64,000 nt of DNA from Vibrio caribbeanicus ATCC BAA-2122 (GCF_000165125.1 NZ_AEIU01000069.1:1-64000), one strand, 5' to 3'. Shown: positions 50,002-59,764, counted from the stretch's first letter. Numbers and translations are program-made. Notes: generated by a model from the sequence alone, not told the origin.

Positions 50002-51438
50002 ATGGAAAAAGTTGTAGAGCTCAATCAATGGCAGAAAGAACACGTTCAAACCGCGTGTGACTTACAGGCACTTTTTGACCAAGTACAAGATGCCTACCTT
50101 CAAACTCCCTTCGTTCCCTATCAGGATAGGATTGACTTACTTAAAAAGTTTAAAAGTCAACTCTTACTGGCGAAAAAAGACTTGGTAGAGGCGTTAAGTA
50201 ATGACTACGGCTACCGTAGTAGTTTTGATAGCCTAATATGCGATATATTGCCTGCGGTGTCGCACATTGACTATACGATCAGTCAGCTTAAGTCATGGAT
50301 GAAGCCCAATAGGCGAAAGGTCGATCTTTTGTTGTTTCCATCTCGAGTTAAAGTTGAATATCAGCCTTTGGGTGTGATTGGTGTCATTGTTCCTTGGAAT
50401 TTTCCCGTTGTATTGAGCGTTGCCCCTATTATAACTGCACTTGCTGCGGGTAATCGCGTTATGGTCAAACTGAGCGAGTACACACCAAGAACAAACCAAG
50501 TCATCGAGGGTATTTTTTCCCATTTGAGTGATCATATCGTCACTGTCCAAGGTGAGGGCGAGATAGCACGTTATTTTTCTGCACTACCTTTCAATCATTT
50601 GATATTTACAGGCTCAACTCAAGTTGGAAAGCTTGTTGCCGCCGCAGCTGCTCAAAATTTGACACCTGTAACACTAGAGCTCGGGGGAAAGTCTCCAGCT
50701 ATATTGGCTGAAGATGCCGACGTTAATGCTGCAGTGGACGCGATTTTATTGGGTAAGTCGATAAATGCAGGTCAGATTTGTGTTGCTCCTGACTATCTTC
50801 TTTTACCGCAGCATAAAGAACAAGAATTCATCGATCGGTATTTGACTAGATTCAATAAGTTGTACGTCAAAAAAGGCCGAATGCACTCATCAACTCATAT
50901 AATTAATAATGCCCACTATCAGCGGCTTCAAGCGTTACTCAATGATGCCCAAATCCAAGGTGCAAAAATACATAAGATTGAAAAGGTGGAGTCTGAAGGA
51001 AGACAAATGCCTCCTTATTTACTTACTCAAGTTACTGACGATATGAGAGTAATGAAAGAAGAAATCTTTGGTCCAATCTTGCCTGTTATTAGTTATCGAA
51101 CATTTGATGAGGTGTTTGATATCATCAACTCAAGGCCACGCCCATTGGCGTTGTATTTGATGTCTAATGACAAGCAAAAGCAACAATCTATAGTTAGGAA
51201 TACTCATAGTGGCGGTGTTGTGTTCAATGACACACTTGTTCATGTCGCAGTAGATGATGCTCCATTTGGCGGTATCGGTGAATCAGGAATGGGACACTAC
51301 CACGGTAAAGAGGGCTTTTTAACATTTTCTAAAGCTAAAACGGTGATGTCGACTCCGACGTGGCTTCCAAGAAGTGCATGGCTGTTACGATTTCGCAAGA
51401 TAGCGTTATATGTGCTTGGAAAGTTATATATACGATAA
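50002..51438 (+). CDS. coniferyl aldehyde dehydrogenase-like ALDH
   Basis: NAD(P)-dependent aldehyde dehydrogenase of 478 residues, closest in pattern to the CalB/coniferyl aldehyde dehydrogenase group. It oxidises aldehydes to acids. Motifs are VIVPWNFPVVLSVAPIITAL, FTGSTQVGK (cofactor), LELGGKSPAI (general base Glu), NAGQICVAPDY with the catalytic Cys, and EEIFGPILPVISY. TAGGAA precedes the ATG. The frame opens upstream to 49933, but that part is non-coding in character. The physiological aldehyde is unknown. Confidence 0.9.
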   Translation: MEKVVELNQWQKEHVQTACDLQALFDQVQDAYLQTPFVPYQDRIDLLKKFKSQLLLAKKDLVEALSNDYGYRSSFDSLICDILPAVSHIDYTISQLKSWMKPNRRKVDLLLFPSRVKVEYQPLGVIGVIVPWNFPVVLSVAPIITALAAGNRVMVKLSEYTPRTNQVIEGIFSHLSDHIVTVQGEGEIARYFSALPFNHLIFTGSTQVGKLVAAAAAQNLTPVTLELGGKSPAILAEDADVNAAVDAILLGKSINAGQICVAPDYLLLPQHKEQEFIDRYLTRFNKLYVKKGRMHSSTHIINNAHYQRLQALLNDAQIQGAKIHKIEKVESEGRQMPPYLLTQVTDDMRVMKEEIFGPILPVISYRTFDEVFDIINSRPRPLALYLMSNDKQKQQSIVRNTHSGGVVFNDTLVHVAVDDAPFGGIGESGMGHYHGKEGFLTFSKAKTVMSTPTWLPRSAWLLRFRKIALYVLGKLYIR

Positions 51439-51789
51439 ATAACGTGATTGTGCTATTCACATCGATGGTATGGGTTATCGGTTTTGCTCAATGTTGGTGA
51501 GGCGTCAGGGAGGAACCAACACTGATTCAAGTTGAGACAGTGCCTAGGTGCCGATATTTTTGCAACCAGAACAATATTCGACCAAGGCTGCTTTTTTACA
51601 CTGTAAATGTTGAGTTCTTTTTCTCGTTCTCGATGAATACTTTAAATTTTCCAAACCAGTCTATTTTTCCATGTAACTAGATATGAATTCAATTTTTAGT
51701 TCAGTTGACTCAAAATAATTACCGTATCCCTGACTAATTTATGTATATACTCAATAGTGAGAGGCAGATTAGGATCAGGGCATAAACCG
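51439..51789. other. intergenic region with nested inverted repeats
   Basis: After the aldehyde dehydrogenase there is a nested hairpin structure (51476-51561). The remainder to the small gene is AT-rich and shows no further element. Confidence 0.45.
51476..51561 (+). terminator. nested inverted repeats ending in a T run
   Basis: TATCGG (51476-51481) and CCGATA (51551-51556) enclose TGTTGGT/ACCAACA (51492-51521), and TTTTT follows. It may be the aldehyde dehydrogenase terminator or a small structured transcript. Confidence 0.4.
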
Positions 51790-51963
51790 ATGGAATTACG
51801 CAATGAGAGGGGGGAGGTGACTCGGGTCGCCGATAACCTGACTTTGAAAGAACTATTAGAAATGGGCTATTCAATAGATTTATGTGATGAAGCGTTTGAC
51901 CCCAACGAACATTGGATTGCCAAGGCTTCAATACCAGATAACTCCAACCAAAATGAACGATAA
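51790..51963 (+). CDS. small hypothetical protein (57 aa)
   Basis: Short acidic soluble protein, MELRNERGEVTRVADNLTLK followed by ELLEMGYSIDLCDEAFDPNE, with no family known to me. The ATG at 51790 has only a poor ribosome binding site (CAGGG). Its composition looks protein-like, and a strong terminator follows 8 bases after the stop, which favours a real gene. The neighbour nagB is convergent across that terminator. Confidence 0.5.
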   Translation: MELRNERGEVTRVADNLTLKELLEMGYSIDLCDEAFDPNEHWIAKASIPDNSNQNER

Positions 51964-51971
51964 GCCTATAT

Positions 51972-52006
51972 AAAAGAAAATCCTACCGTGGTTAGGATTT
52001 TCTTTT
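51972..52006. terminator. bidirectional terminator
   Basis: AAAAGAAAATCCTA pairs perfectly with TAGGATTTTCTTTT over a 7-base loop. T runs on both strands suit termination of both the small gene and nagB. Confidence 0.9.
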
Positions 52007-52013
52007 TTGCTTA

Positions 52014-52814
52014 TTAAAAACCTCTAATGTTGTCAGCTTCCAACTCAGAAAAATATTTAACGGTTTTCACTTTTAATTCCTGTTGTGATGGCTCATCACA
52101 GACTATTACTGCTTTGGGATGGAGTTGCAGTGCGGAGACTGTCCAGAGGTGGTTTACGCATCCCTCAACAGCCGCCTCCAGAGCGAGAGCTTTGTTATGG
52201 CCAGTAACTAGAATCATAACTTCTTCTGCATCCAACAGTGTTCCCACTCCTATGGTGAGTGCGAATTTGGGCACTTGTTCTATGTCACCATCAAAGAAAC
52301 GTGAATTGGCGATACGCGTATCTTCGGTTAATGTTTTTATTCGTGTACGTGACGATAGAGAAGATGCAGGTTCATTAAAGGCGATATGTCCATCATTACC
52401 GACACCTCCCATGAAAAGGTGAATTTTCCCGTAAGATGATATTTTTTCCTCATATCGTTGGCATTCAGCTTCATTATCTCCTGAATTACCATCAAGTAGA
52501 TTAATATTTTTTTGATCAATATCTACGTGGTTGAAGAAATTTTTGTACATGAAAGAGCGGTACGACTCCGGGTGGTCTTTAGGGATCCCTATGTACTCGT
52601 CCATGTTAAAAGTTACAACATTTTTAAAGCTTAACTCCCCTGCGTTATAAAGTTTAATGAGTTCTTTATAGGTCTCAAGGGGGGTCCCACCGGTAGGTAA
52701 GCCGAGAACAAAAGGACGGTTTGGTGTTGGGCTAAACGCTTTAATGCGTTTTGCTATATGTAATGCTGCCCATTTGCCAACTTGTTTAGAATTATGTAGT
52801 GGGATTAGTCGCAT
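52014..52814 (-). CDS. nagB: glucosamine-6-phosphate deaminase
   Basis: 266-residue NagB, the full family length. It converts glucosamine-6-phosphate to fructose-6-phosphate and ammonia, the last step of chitin-sugar catabolism. Diagnostic stretches are [34 protein letters not shown] (active-site Asp), [22 protein letters not shown] (active-site His) and [15 protein letters not shown] precedes the ATG. It is alone here, and its substrate can come from the chitinase encoded at the end of this window. Confidence 0.96.
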   Translation of the reverse strand: MRLIPLHNSKQVGKWAALHIAKRIKAFSPTPNRPFVLGLPTGGTPLETYKELIKLYNAGELSFKNVVTFNMDEYIGIPKDHPESYRSFMYKNFFNHVDIDQKNINLLDGNSGDNEAECQRYEEKISSYGKIHLFMGGVGNDGHIAFNEPASSLSSRTRIKTLTEDTRIANSRFFDGDIEQVPKFALTIGVGTLLDAEEVMILVTGHNKALALEAAVEGCVNHLWTVSALQLHPKAVIVCDEPSQQELKVKTVKYFSELEADNIRGF

Positions 52815-53127
52815 TGTCGTCCTCTAATATGTGTACATTCAGATAGTTTGATATTTTTTATTATAAAATAAGTCTGTTTTTTGATCCATTATTTTTACAT
52901 TACCACAAGTTTTTCTGTCTTTAAAATAGACTTTTTTAGATTTTTATGGACAAAAAATTCGCCTTTAAAAAAAAGTAAAATATTCAACGGGTGTTCCACT
53001 TACTGGACTTCAACAAGGAACTCAAAGGTGACACTGGTTATACTGTGTACATGCGGTACTAAATTATAGAGCTTTATCATCTATGATGAGTATCAGAATT
53101 GTATGAAGAGAATATAAGAAAAAGAAA
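52815..53127. other. divergent intergenic region
   Basis: AT-rich spacer between nagB and the Sel1-repeat gene with A and T runs. It presumably contains both promoters. I could not identify a NagC operator with confidence. Confidence 0.45.
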
Positions 53128-54300
53128 ATGAGTATAATGGGGATCGCGATTGGCGCGACAGGCCTACTTTTGTTGGGCATGTTTTTGTGGATGTTGGCGC
53201 TGTCAATGCGGAAAAAAAGACTTGAGCAAGAGCGAAAAGAGCGAGAAATCGCCCAGCGTAAAGCTCTGGAAAAAAATCGTCAGAAAGAACAGAGTGAGCG
53301 TATCGCGAAAGCAGAAAGCGGGCACATTCCGACGATTCTGTATTTGGCCAAAGAAGCTGAGAGGGCACAACCCGAAGAAGCTGTGTATTGGTACACTCAA
53401 GCAGCAAAGCTAGATAATATCGCGGGTATGTATGGTGTTGTTCGTTTGAGTGATATTTTCAATCAAAACGAGGTACTAAAGCAGCAAGCCGCCTTCTGGA
53501 AACTTTGTATTTCTGCCGCAGAGGGGAGTATAAACGATCAGTTTGAAATGGCTAAGGCACTATTGAAAGGTGAAGGCACAGACGTCAATATGGAGAAAGG
53601 CGTCGCCGTTATGGAATCTGTAGCTGCCCAAAATCATCTTGGGGCTTTATTGTATCTTGGCGATTGGAATATTGCTGATAACAACCCAAAGAAAGATAGT
53701 AAAAAGTCCACTCAATTCTATCACAAGGCTGCCTTAGAAAAGAGCAATGAAGCTCGGATGAAGCTTGGCTTGAGTTATATTCAAGGTCGGGGGGTCCCGA
53801 GTAACTTCGAGCGGGGGATATATTGGCTCGAACGTGCCGCAGAAAAAGGGTATCTAGAGGCCATCTATAAAGTGGGTGAAGCTTGGGTTGATCATAAAAA
53901 GAATGGAAATGCCATTGCTTATATATGGATGTTTATCGCTGGTAATCTTGGCCACAAAGATGCCAGTCACAGACGTGACGAGATTGCTGGCGTTATCGGT
54001 ATTGACTCAGTGGTAGGCCTACAAAGTATTGCAAAGCCAATGGCGAAGAAGATCGCGGAAAAGAAAGTCGTCAAGCACTCGATAATCAAAGCTCTCAATC
54101 GGCTCCACTCACGCGATATACCAGTAAATGAAAATACGGAGCACTCAGAAGCTTCTGCGGTAAGTGATGAAGATAAAGAGTCTGTAAGCGGTGAGAATAG
54201 TGAAAGTAATATTGAACAAGCTGCTATTCCTAGTGGAGATGAAAGTATTAATACAGAAGAAAAGTTAGATTTCTCAAAATCTCCGATAGATAAGCAATAA
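53128..54300 (+). CDS. membrane-anchored Sel1-repeat protein
   Basis: 390 residues: an amino-terminal membrane helix (GIAIGATGLLLLGMFLWMLAL), a strongly basic/acidic coiled-coil stretch (about 27-60, RKKRLEQERKEREIAQRK), then Sel1-like repeats to about 280 (FEMAKALLKGEGTDVNMEKG; LGLSYIQGRGVPSNFERGIY). An acidic Ser/Glu-rich tail of about 60 residues ends it. Sel1 repeats are alpha-solenoid protein-binding scaffolds. The partner is unknown. No good ribosome binding site; the start is set by the membrane helix. Confidence 0.82.
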   Translation: MSIMGIAIGATGLLLLGMFLWMLALSMRKKRLEQERKEREIAQRKALEKNRQKEQSERIAKAESGHIPTILYLAKEAERAQPEEAVYWYTQAAKLDNIAGMYGVVRLSDIFNQNEVLKQQAAFWKLCISAAEGSINDQFEMAKALLKGEGTDVNMEKGVAVMESVAAQNHLGALLYLGDWNIADNNPKKDSKKSTQFYHKAALEKSNEARMKLGLSYIQGRGVPSNFERGIYWLERAAEKGYLEAIYKVGEAWVDHKKNGNAIAYIWMFIAGNLGHKDASHRRDEIAGVIGIDSVVGLQSIAKPMAKKIAEKKVVKHSIIKALNRLHSRDIPVNENTEHSEASAVSDEDKESVSGENSESNIEQAAIPSGDESINTEEKLDFSKSPIDKQ

Positions 54301-54301
54301 C

Positions 54302-54326
54302 AAGGGCCTCGTGAGAGGCCCTTTTT
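54302..54326. terminator. bidirectional terminator
   Basis: AAGGGCCTC-GTGA-GAGGCCCTT plus a T run lies between the convergent Sel1-repeat gene and sstT. Confidence 0.9.
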
Positions 54327-54338
54327 ACAAGAGATGAT

Positions 54339-55559
54339 TTAAGCGCCAGCTTGTCTTTGTTTTGCTTTACAAACTGCGGCAGTGAAAACGACGTCGGTAG
54401 AGCTATTCAGTGCTGTTTCAGCTGAATCCTGAACAACTCCAATGATAAACCCAACAGCAACTACTTGCATCGCTACTTCGTTTGGAATCCCGAAAAGCCC
54501 ACAAGCTAGGGGAATAAGAAGAAGTGAGCCGCCAGCAACACCTGAAGCTCCGCACGCCGAGACAGCAGCAACAATACTTAGCAGCAAAGCTGTAAAGATA
54601 TCGATTTGTACTTCCAAAGTATGAACGGCTGCAAGCGTCAAAGTGGTTATTGTGATTGCGGCGCCAGCCATGTTAATTGTTGCGCCAAGTGGTATAGATA
54701 CTGAGTACGTATCCTCATCTAATTTTAACTTTTCACATAGCGCCATGTTAACTGGAATGTTTGCTGCACTTGATCGAGTGAAGAATGCTGTAACACCACT
54801 TTCCTTAATACATTGAAATACTAATGGGTATGGGTTTTCTCGAGTTTTAACCAAGACGATAAGAGGGTTAACAACGAGTGCAATAATAAGCATTGAGCCC
54901 AGTAGAACCGCAAGTAAATGTGCATAGCCTGCCAAAGCATCGAAACCTGTTGTGGCGAGTGTGGAGGATACTAAACCAAAAATACCGAAAGGTGCTAGGC
55001 GAATAATAAAACGAACGATTTGAGATACACCGTGGCTAAGATCTTCAAAAACGGCTTTCGTTGTATTAGATGCATGATGCAGAGCTAGTCCAAGGCCGAT
55101 TGCCCATGCAAGGATACCAATATAATTGGCATTCATAAGAGCACTGACGGGGTTATCGACGACTTTGAATAGAAGAGTGTTCATTACCTCTGCAATACCT
55201 TGGGGAGGCGTTGCTCCTTCGGCGCCAGAAACAAGAGTCAATGTTGTTGGGAAAAGAAAGCTCATAGCGACTGCAGTAAGGGCAGCAGTGAATGTGCCAA
55301 AAAGATAAAGGACAACAATAGGACGCATGTAGGTGTGCTGGTTTTTTTTCTGATTTGCAATCGATGCTGCAACGAGAATGAAAACCAAAATAGGCGCAAC
55401 TGCTTTGAGCGCACCAACGAATAGACTTCCGAGTATACCGACGTTTTGGGCATGTTGTGGAGAAACGGTGGCTAACCCAACACCTAATATGATGCCAGCT
55501 AGTATCTGTAAAACCAAATTACCACGTGCAAAACGTGCGAAAAAAGAACTTTGTTGCAT
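54339..55559 (-). CDS. sstT: Na+/serine-threonine symporter
   Basis: Inner-membrane DAACS-family symporter of 406 residues, SstT branch. The serine-rich stretch [14 protein letters not shown], the [18 protein letters not shown] motif and [15 protein letters not shown] identify SstT rather than GltP. It imports serine and threonine with Na+. TAGGAA precedes the ATG. It stands alone, with its terminator shared with the Sel1 gene. Confidence 0.94.
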   Translation of the reverse strand: MQQSSFFARFARGNLVLQILAGIILGVGLATVSPQHAQNVGILGSLFVGALKAVAPILVFILVAASIANQKKNQHTYMRPIVVLYLFGTFTAALTAVAMSFLFPTTLTLVSGAEGATPPQGIAEVMNTLLFKVVDNPVSALMNANYIGILAWAIGLGLALHHASNTTKAVFEDLSHGVSQIVRFIIRLAPFGIFGLVSSTLATTGFDALAGYAHLLAVLLGSMLIIALVVNPLIVLVKTRENPYPLVFQCIKESGVTAFFTRSSAANIPVNMALCEKLKLDEDTYSVSIPLGATINMAGAAITITTLTLAAVHTLEVQIDIFTALLLSIVAAVSACGASGVAGGSLLLIPLACGLFGIPNEVAMQVVAVGFIIGVVQDSAETALNSSTDVVFTAAVCKAKQRQAGA

Positions 55560-55871
55560 ACTTATTCCTACAATGAATATTTGTATTAAATTCTACCAAT
55601 TTCAATCATTGAAACTGAAGACGCTATACTAGCGACTTGAAATATTGTGTCTAGAATTAATTGGAAATTGGGATTAAAAATTAAATTTATACACTTATTG
55701 TTGTTTTAATGTTGATTTTTTGTATTTTTTGTAGTTCAAATAAAAATATCAGCTGGTTAACTTTTAGAAATATATTTTATGGTTTTGTCGGGCGTCTATT
55801 AAAAATAGAGATGTTTTTGAAAAGAATGAGTATCGCGATTGCTCGGTCAATTTCGATATTAACTCAGTACG

Positions 55872-55967
55872 CAAGTGACTTCAAAATGCATTGTTCCCAA
55901 AGGGCAAGTTGACTTGCCTTAAGAGAAAACTGTTCCCGATCCATCAAGCATTTTGAAGTAATTTGGA
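55872..55967. repeat. Vibrio interspersed repeat, short variant
   Basis: CAAGTGACTTCAAAATGC at one end and GCATTTTGAAGTAATTTG at the other, about 60 bases apart, with an inner TGTTCCC/GGGAACA-like pairing. It is a short version with a different centre from the 9899 copy. Confidence 0.7.
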
Positions 55968-56033
55968 ATTGATAGTTTATGTCTCTAATAAATGCAGAAA
56001 ATAAAGCGAAGATACACAGTGTTAGAAAGGCAA

Positions 56034-56079
56034 ATTTTAAAACCCAGTGCCTAGCCCTCAATATAAACGCTAAGCACTG
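56034..56079 (-). terminator. terminator of the copper operon
   Basis: On the minus strand CAGTGC-T-TAGC pairs with GCTA-G-GCACTG (single bulges) and is followed by GGGTTTTAAAATTT, shortly after the PCuAC stop. Confidence 0.65.
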
Positions 56080-56096
56080 ATATGAATTTAGGTAAA

Positions 56097-56549
56097 TTAA
56101 TGATGATGCTCGTGTTTCATTCCACTCATCACTTTTTTAATCGGTGCCTCTAACTCTTGGGTTTCCCCGTTGGCGAAAGTAATTTTTACTGGGATCGTAT
56201 TTCCCTCAGCTAGTGGTTTTTCCAAGTTGAACAACATAATGTGTAGACTACCTGGTTTTAATGTCACACTGCCGTTTGCTGGAATCTTAATTTTCTCTAC
56301 CTGACGCATTTTCATCACTTCACCATCCATGATCACGTCGTGTAGCTCGACTTTACCTGCTGCTTTTGTCTCTGCTGAGACAATGTAGCGATCTTTATCA
56401 CTGTGATTCATAAAGTGACCAAATAAGGCACTAGTTTCTGCAGAGGGCGGCGTTGCACGGGCGTATACATCGTGAGCCATTATCTTGGCACAAGCGGAAG
56501 TAAAAGGGCTTATGGTGAGTAGGCTGAGCAATAATGCTTTAATTTTCAT
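56097..56549 (-). CDS. copper chaperone PCu(A)C
   Basis: Periplasmic PCuAC copper chaperone of 150 residues with a signal peptide ending TSACA. It carries the family copper motif: HDVIMDGEVMKM, then GSLHIM about 20 residues later (H-x(n)-M...H-x-M). A His-rich carboxy tail (MKHEHHH) may add copper binding. It delivers Cu(I) for cytochrome oxidase assembly. The start overlaps the end of the SCO gene by 11 bases. AAAGGA precedes the ATG. Confidence 0.93.
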   Translation of the reverse strand: MKIKALLLSLLTISPFTSACAKIMAHDVYARATPPSAETSALFGHFMNHSDKDRYIVSAETKAAGKVELHDVIMDGEVMKMRQVEKIKIPANGSVTLKPGSLHIMLFNLEKPLAEGNTIPVKITFANGETQELEAPIKKVMSGMKHEHHH

Positions 56550-57153
56550 TATGATATTCCTTTTGAGCTAATAAATTAAATGCTTTAATAAGCGGAGCTG
56601 GGGTCAATGTATGGGGTACTTTAGTAATCAATGTCCCATCTGGCTTTAGAAAATAGAAGTAAGAGCTGTGGTCTAGGGTGTACTTTAGCTCGGAGTTTTC
56701 TAGCTTCGTTTTACGAAATAGAACGCCATATCTATTTGCCAATGGCGTGGTAATGTCGAGAGGCGCGGAAAGGCCTTCAATCATAGGATGAAAATATTGT
56801 GCATATCGATACGAATCTGCGGCTTTATCTCTTTCTGGATCCAGTGATACAAACATGGGTCTAAATTTGTTTTTTGTAGCCTCGTCTATCTGGTTAAGAG
56901 CACCAGCTAACATGGCAAGTGAAGTCGGACATACATCAGGACAGCGGGTGAAGCCAAAATAAACGACTCTAATACGACTGTCATTTGTGTCAAAAATTTC
57001 GACAGGCTGCTCATCTTTACCGTATAAAACTACATTTTTTTTAGGGGTACTTTTTACTATGGTCTCTGTGACTTCGTCGTTGGTGAAATAGCTTTTTATT
57101 CCAAAGCCAAGCGCAAATGCTAAGAGCAAGACTAATGACCACGTTTTACTCAT
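56539..57153 (-). CDS. SCO1/SenC copper-binding protein
   Basis: Membrane-anchored thioredoxin-like protein of 204 residues. An amino-terminal helix (WSLVLLLAFALGFGI) anchors it to the periplasmic face. The copper site is the CPDVCPTS motif (CxxxC) plus the later His in LDHSSYFYF. It metallates the CuA centre of cytochrome c oxidase. The ATG at 57153 overlaps the upstream stop as ATGA, with AAGGA nearby; a longer frame to 57213 lies within the upstream gene. Confidence 0.93.
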   Translation of the reverse strand: MSKTWSLVLLLAFALGFGIKSYFTNDEVTETIVKSTPKKNVVLYGKDEQPVEIFDTNDSRIRVVYFGFTRCPDVCPTSLAMLAGALNQIDEATKNKFRPMFVSLDPERDKAADSYRYAQYFHPMIEGLSAPLDITTPLANRYGVLFRKTKLENSELKYTLDHSSYFYFLKPDGTLITKVPHTLTPAPLIKAFNLLAQKEYHNEN

Positions 57154-57578
57154 TGTTCCATCCTTATCGATGTGTTTATTAATTGTTCTCCATCCGTCAA
57201 TTGTCCGAACCATGTCATGCTGTTTTCAGTACAAACAGGTAAGATGATCTCTCCAGAAAAGGAGTGGTGAGAGGTTTTATCCAGTCTGAACATGACTTCT
57301 CCCATCATCATTTCGTAACCCTCAAGAGTAAGCATGAGATAATCCTGCTTACTATTTGGCCAGTAAACATCGATTTTTGTTGGTTTGAGCGGTTGGGTAA
57401 TATCTTTATCTGCAATAATAGAAATTTCGTCATGCACGCAAACAACTTTACTCACAGAGCAATTGGTCGCAGGTAAACTTTTAGCGTGTTTGATTCCGAG
57501 CACTTTAATCAACTCATCTAGGAAGAATCCCCCAGCCAGAGCTATGAGGATAAAGGAAAGCTTCAATAAATTATTCAT
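57150..57578 (-). CDS. membrane-anchored hypothetical protein of the copper operon
   Basis: 142 residues: an amino-terminal helix (LLKLSFILIALAGGFFLDELI), then a periplasmic beta-rich domain with a Cys pair (NCSVSKVVC) and another Cys in LPVCTENSMTWFG. The GYEMMMGEVMFRL stretch is Met-rich. I do not know the family. First position in the operon with SCO and PCuAC, with ATGA coupling, points to copper handling or oxidase assembly. AGGAAG precedes the ATG at 57578. Confidence 0.75.
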   Translation of the reverse strand: MNNLLKLSFILIALAGGFFLDELIKVLGIKHAKSLPATNCSVSKVVCVHDEISIIADKDITQPLKPTKIDVYWPNSKQDYLMLTLEGYEMMMGEVMFRLDKTSHHSFSGEIILPVCTENSMTWFGQLTDGEQLINTSIRMEQ

Positions 57579-57871
57579 GTGCTGCTTCCTATTATCAAGA
57601 GCACAGAATGTTAACATAACAGGAGGTGTATATCTTAGCCTTGTCTTCAAAATAGAGACAAAAAAAGATGAATCATGGCGTCTGATATCTTGTGTTTATT
57701 GAATCAAAGGTAGACGATTTTTTTTGTAAATAAATGAGTATTAATAAAAGTTATTGCATTAAAATCATATGCATATATCACAATTTATAAAACTCGTGCA
57801 GTAAAGAATAGTCCGATTCACTTTGTTTAGTTAACCTGCGGTTTGAATATCCTATTAACTAAGAGATATTA

Positions 57872-59128
57872 GTGGTCATGCTGCAAACCGAAAGAGAAAT
57901 ATCTGTAGATCTAATTCAGGCTGCTTTTGTTATCGCATCGACAACAGATATTCTTCGCGAAAAAGAAAAGAGCCACAAGCAAAAAGTCGCATATATATCA
58001 TATTGTTGTGCACAGAAAATGGGTTGGGAAGCTCAGTTATGTCAACAAGCATTTGTTGTTGGCCTTATCCATGATTGTGGGTTTTCTTTGAAGGGTAAGC
58101 AAGAATTTTTACTTGCTCAAAATCGTTCAGATCTTGAACAGCACGATTTGATGAGAGGCTATTTGATGCTTAGGGAGTGCTCTCCATTTGCCCAGCTAGC
58201 GGAACCAGTTCTTTATCAAAAAACAGATTGGAAGTTTTTGCAGAAAATTACCACAACATCAATCTATAACAAGCACATGGCTGCTCTTATTCATCTTGCT
58301 ACTTTTATCGAAAAAAGAATTACTTTGGAAGCCCTAGATCAATATCAAAACATCAAAAAATCGGTAAAGGATAGGCTTATTCAGCAGGTATTGTCATACT
58401 CAGGGACAAAGTTTCACCCTCAACACACAGAAAGTATTAAAAGCCTTTTTCATTCGGATGGTTTTTGGTTTTCTATGGAAAGTCATTTTATTGAAGAGTT
58501 ATCGAATACATTTTCGTGTGAGCAATGGTCTCACCAACTATCCGGGGTATCAGCTGCAATAAGCGTTGCCGAGCTTTTATTAGAGATCATTGCAGGTAAG
58601 AGTGATTTTACCTATACACATTCGATCAAAGTGGCAAAATTAGCTCTATATCTTGGGAGTAAAATGGGGTATTCCGAGGAAAATGCACAAATGCTCTATT
58701 TAGCTGGGATGATCCATGATATAGGAAAAATTAAAACGCCAGAATACGTTTTACATAAACCAAGTAAATTGGATGATGAGGAGTTTACTTGTATTAAACG
58801 TCATGCAACAGACTCTCACTATCTACTTGGCAAAATGTTTCGGCATCGATACCTAGCAAATTGGGCAGCGAACCATCATGAGCGGCTTGATGGTTCCGGG
58901 TACCCATTAGGTTTAACTGCTAAGTATTTGGACGAACCAAGTAGGATCATCGCGGTTGTTGATGTGTTTCAAGCACTCACACAACATCGTCCATATCGAG
59001 GTGGTATGTCGTTGCCTCAAGTGCTTGAAATCTTGAAGCAATCGGTTTATCACAAGCAGCTCGATGGAAATGTTTTTTCGCATTTACTCCAATATGCTGA
59101 TGAGTGTTTTAGTATTTCTACGGCTTAA
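57872..59128 (+). CDS. HD-GYP domain protein with a second, N-terminal HD domain
   Basis: 418 residues. The carboxy half is a complete HD-GYP domain: HSIKVAKLALYLG, LAGMIHDIGKIKTPEYVLHK, KRHATDSHYLLGK and NHHERLDGSGYP, so c-di-GMP phosphodiesterase activity is expected. The amino half contains another HD-like region (HKQKVAYISYCCAQKMGW; VVGLIHDCGFS), lacking GYP. There is no membrane helix or sensory domain that I recognise. It starts with GTG at 57872 (AAGAG six bases before), or ATG at 57878. The convergent DUF2057 gene begins at the next base. Confidence 0.9.
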   Translation: MVMLQTEREISVDLIQAAFVIASTTDILREKEKSHKQKVAYISYCCAQKMGWEAQLCQQAFVVGLIHDCGFSLKGKQEFLLAQNRSDLEQHDLMRGYLMLRECSPFAQLAEPVLYQKTDWKFLQKITTTSIYNKHMAALIHLATFIEKRITLEALDQYQNIKKSVKDRLIQQVLSYSGTKFHPQHTESIKSLFHSDGFWFSMESHFIEELSNTFSCEQWSHQLSGVSAAISVAELLLEIIAGKSDFTYTHSIKVAKLALYLGSKMGYSEENAQMLYLAGMIHDIGKIKTPEYVLHKPSKLDDEEFTCIKRHATDSHYLLGKMFRHRYLANWAANHHERLDGSGYPLGLTAKYLDEPSRIIAVVDVFQALTQHRPYRGGMSLPQVLEILKQSVYHKQLDGNVFSHLLQYADECFSISTA

Positions 59129-59764
59129 TCACTTTTGGTTTATATATAGCTTGAAGCGTTTTTGCGTCTCAATATCTGCCTTTTGGTACCAAAAGTGGAG
59201 CATTTCTTCAGCTGTATTAGGGTCTACATTCATTGATTGACTCGGTGTTTGCTGAGTCATTAGTGATGCTGAGATTGTTATCGCTGCGCTGCCACCATTG
59301 CGATTATATTTGGTCATCTCATCTTGAAAGTTACGACCAAACTGTATGCCATCTTTAGTTAATGTGTCCTGTTTCACTTCGATGGCCTTACCATTGATAT
59401 CGTTGAGACCCCATTGTAAGTCTTTTATTTTTCTCATGCCCTCTTGTTCATTTCGATAATTAGGGAGGACAAACTCCAGTTTAGTGTCTGCGGCAGTGAA
59501 CGTTCCAATGGTCGCATTACTTTCTAGAATAGAACGATCTTTTCCTTGATCAAAGTATGGCTTATAAGTAAATAGAATCTGGTTTTCACCATTAGGAAGT
59601 GTAAGGCTTTCTTTAGATGAAAAAAAACCATCAGATAAATCGGGCTTTTCACCATTTACCAGAAGTACATCAACCTGTTTTGGTATTTGTAGTTCAACGC
59701 TTGCTGAGGCGTAGCTACTGACTATTAACGGGAGGAGTGTTAGTGCCGCGACTTTGAGTTTCAT
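59129..59764 (-). CDS. DUF2057 (YccT-like) exported protein
   Basis: 211-residue exported protein with a signal peptide ending YASAS. DUF2057/UPF0319 family (E. coli YccT, reported as the curli inhibitor CsgI). Family stretches are the PKQVDVLLVNGEKPD start, LPNGENQILFTYKP, and the carboxy-terminal EEMLHFWYQKADIETQKRF. GGAA precedes the ATG. No curli genes are nearby, so its role here is open. Confidence 0.88.
   Translation of the reverse strand: MKLKVAALTLLPLIVSSYASASVELQIPKQVDVLLVNGEKPDLSDGFFSSKESLTLPNGENQILFTYKPYFDQGKDRSILESNATIGTFTAADTKLEFVLPNYRNEQEGMRKIKDLQWGLNDINGKAIEVKQDTLTKDGIQFGRNFQDEMTKYNRNGGSAAITISASLMTQQTPSQSMNVDPNTAEEMLHFWYQKADIETQKRFKLYINQK

Larger units (their letters stand above)
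55560..56096. other. intergenic region with repeat and terminator
   Basis: AT-rich spacer between sstT and the copper operon. It carries an interspersed repeat (55872-55967) and the copper-operon terminator (56034-56079). No gene is seen. Confidence 0.55.
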
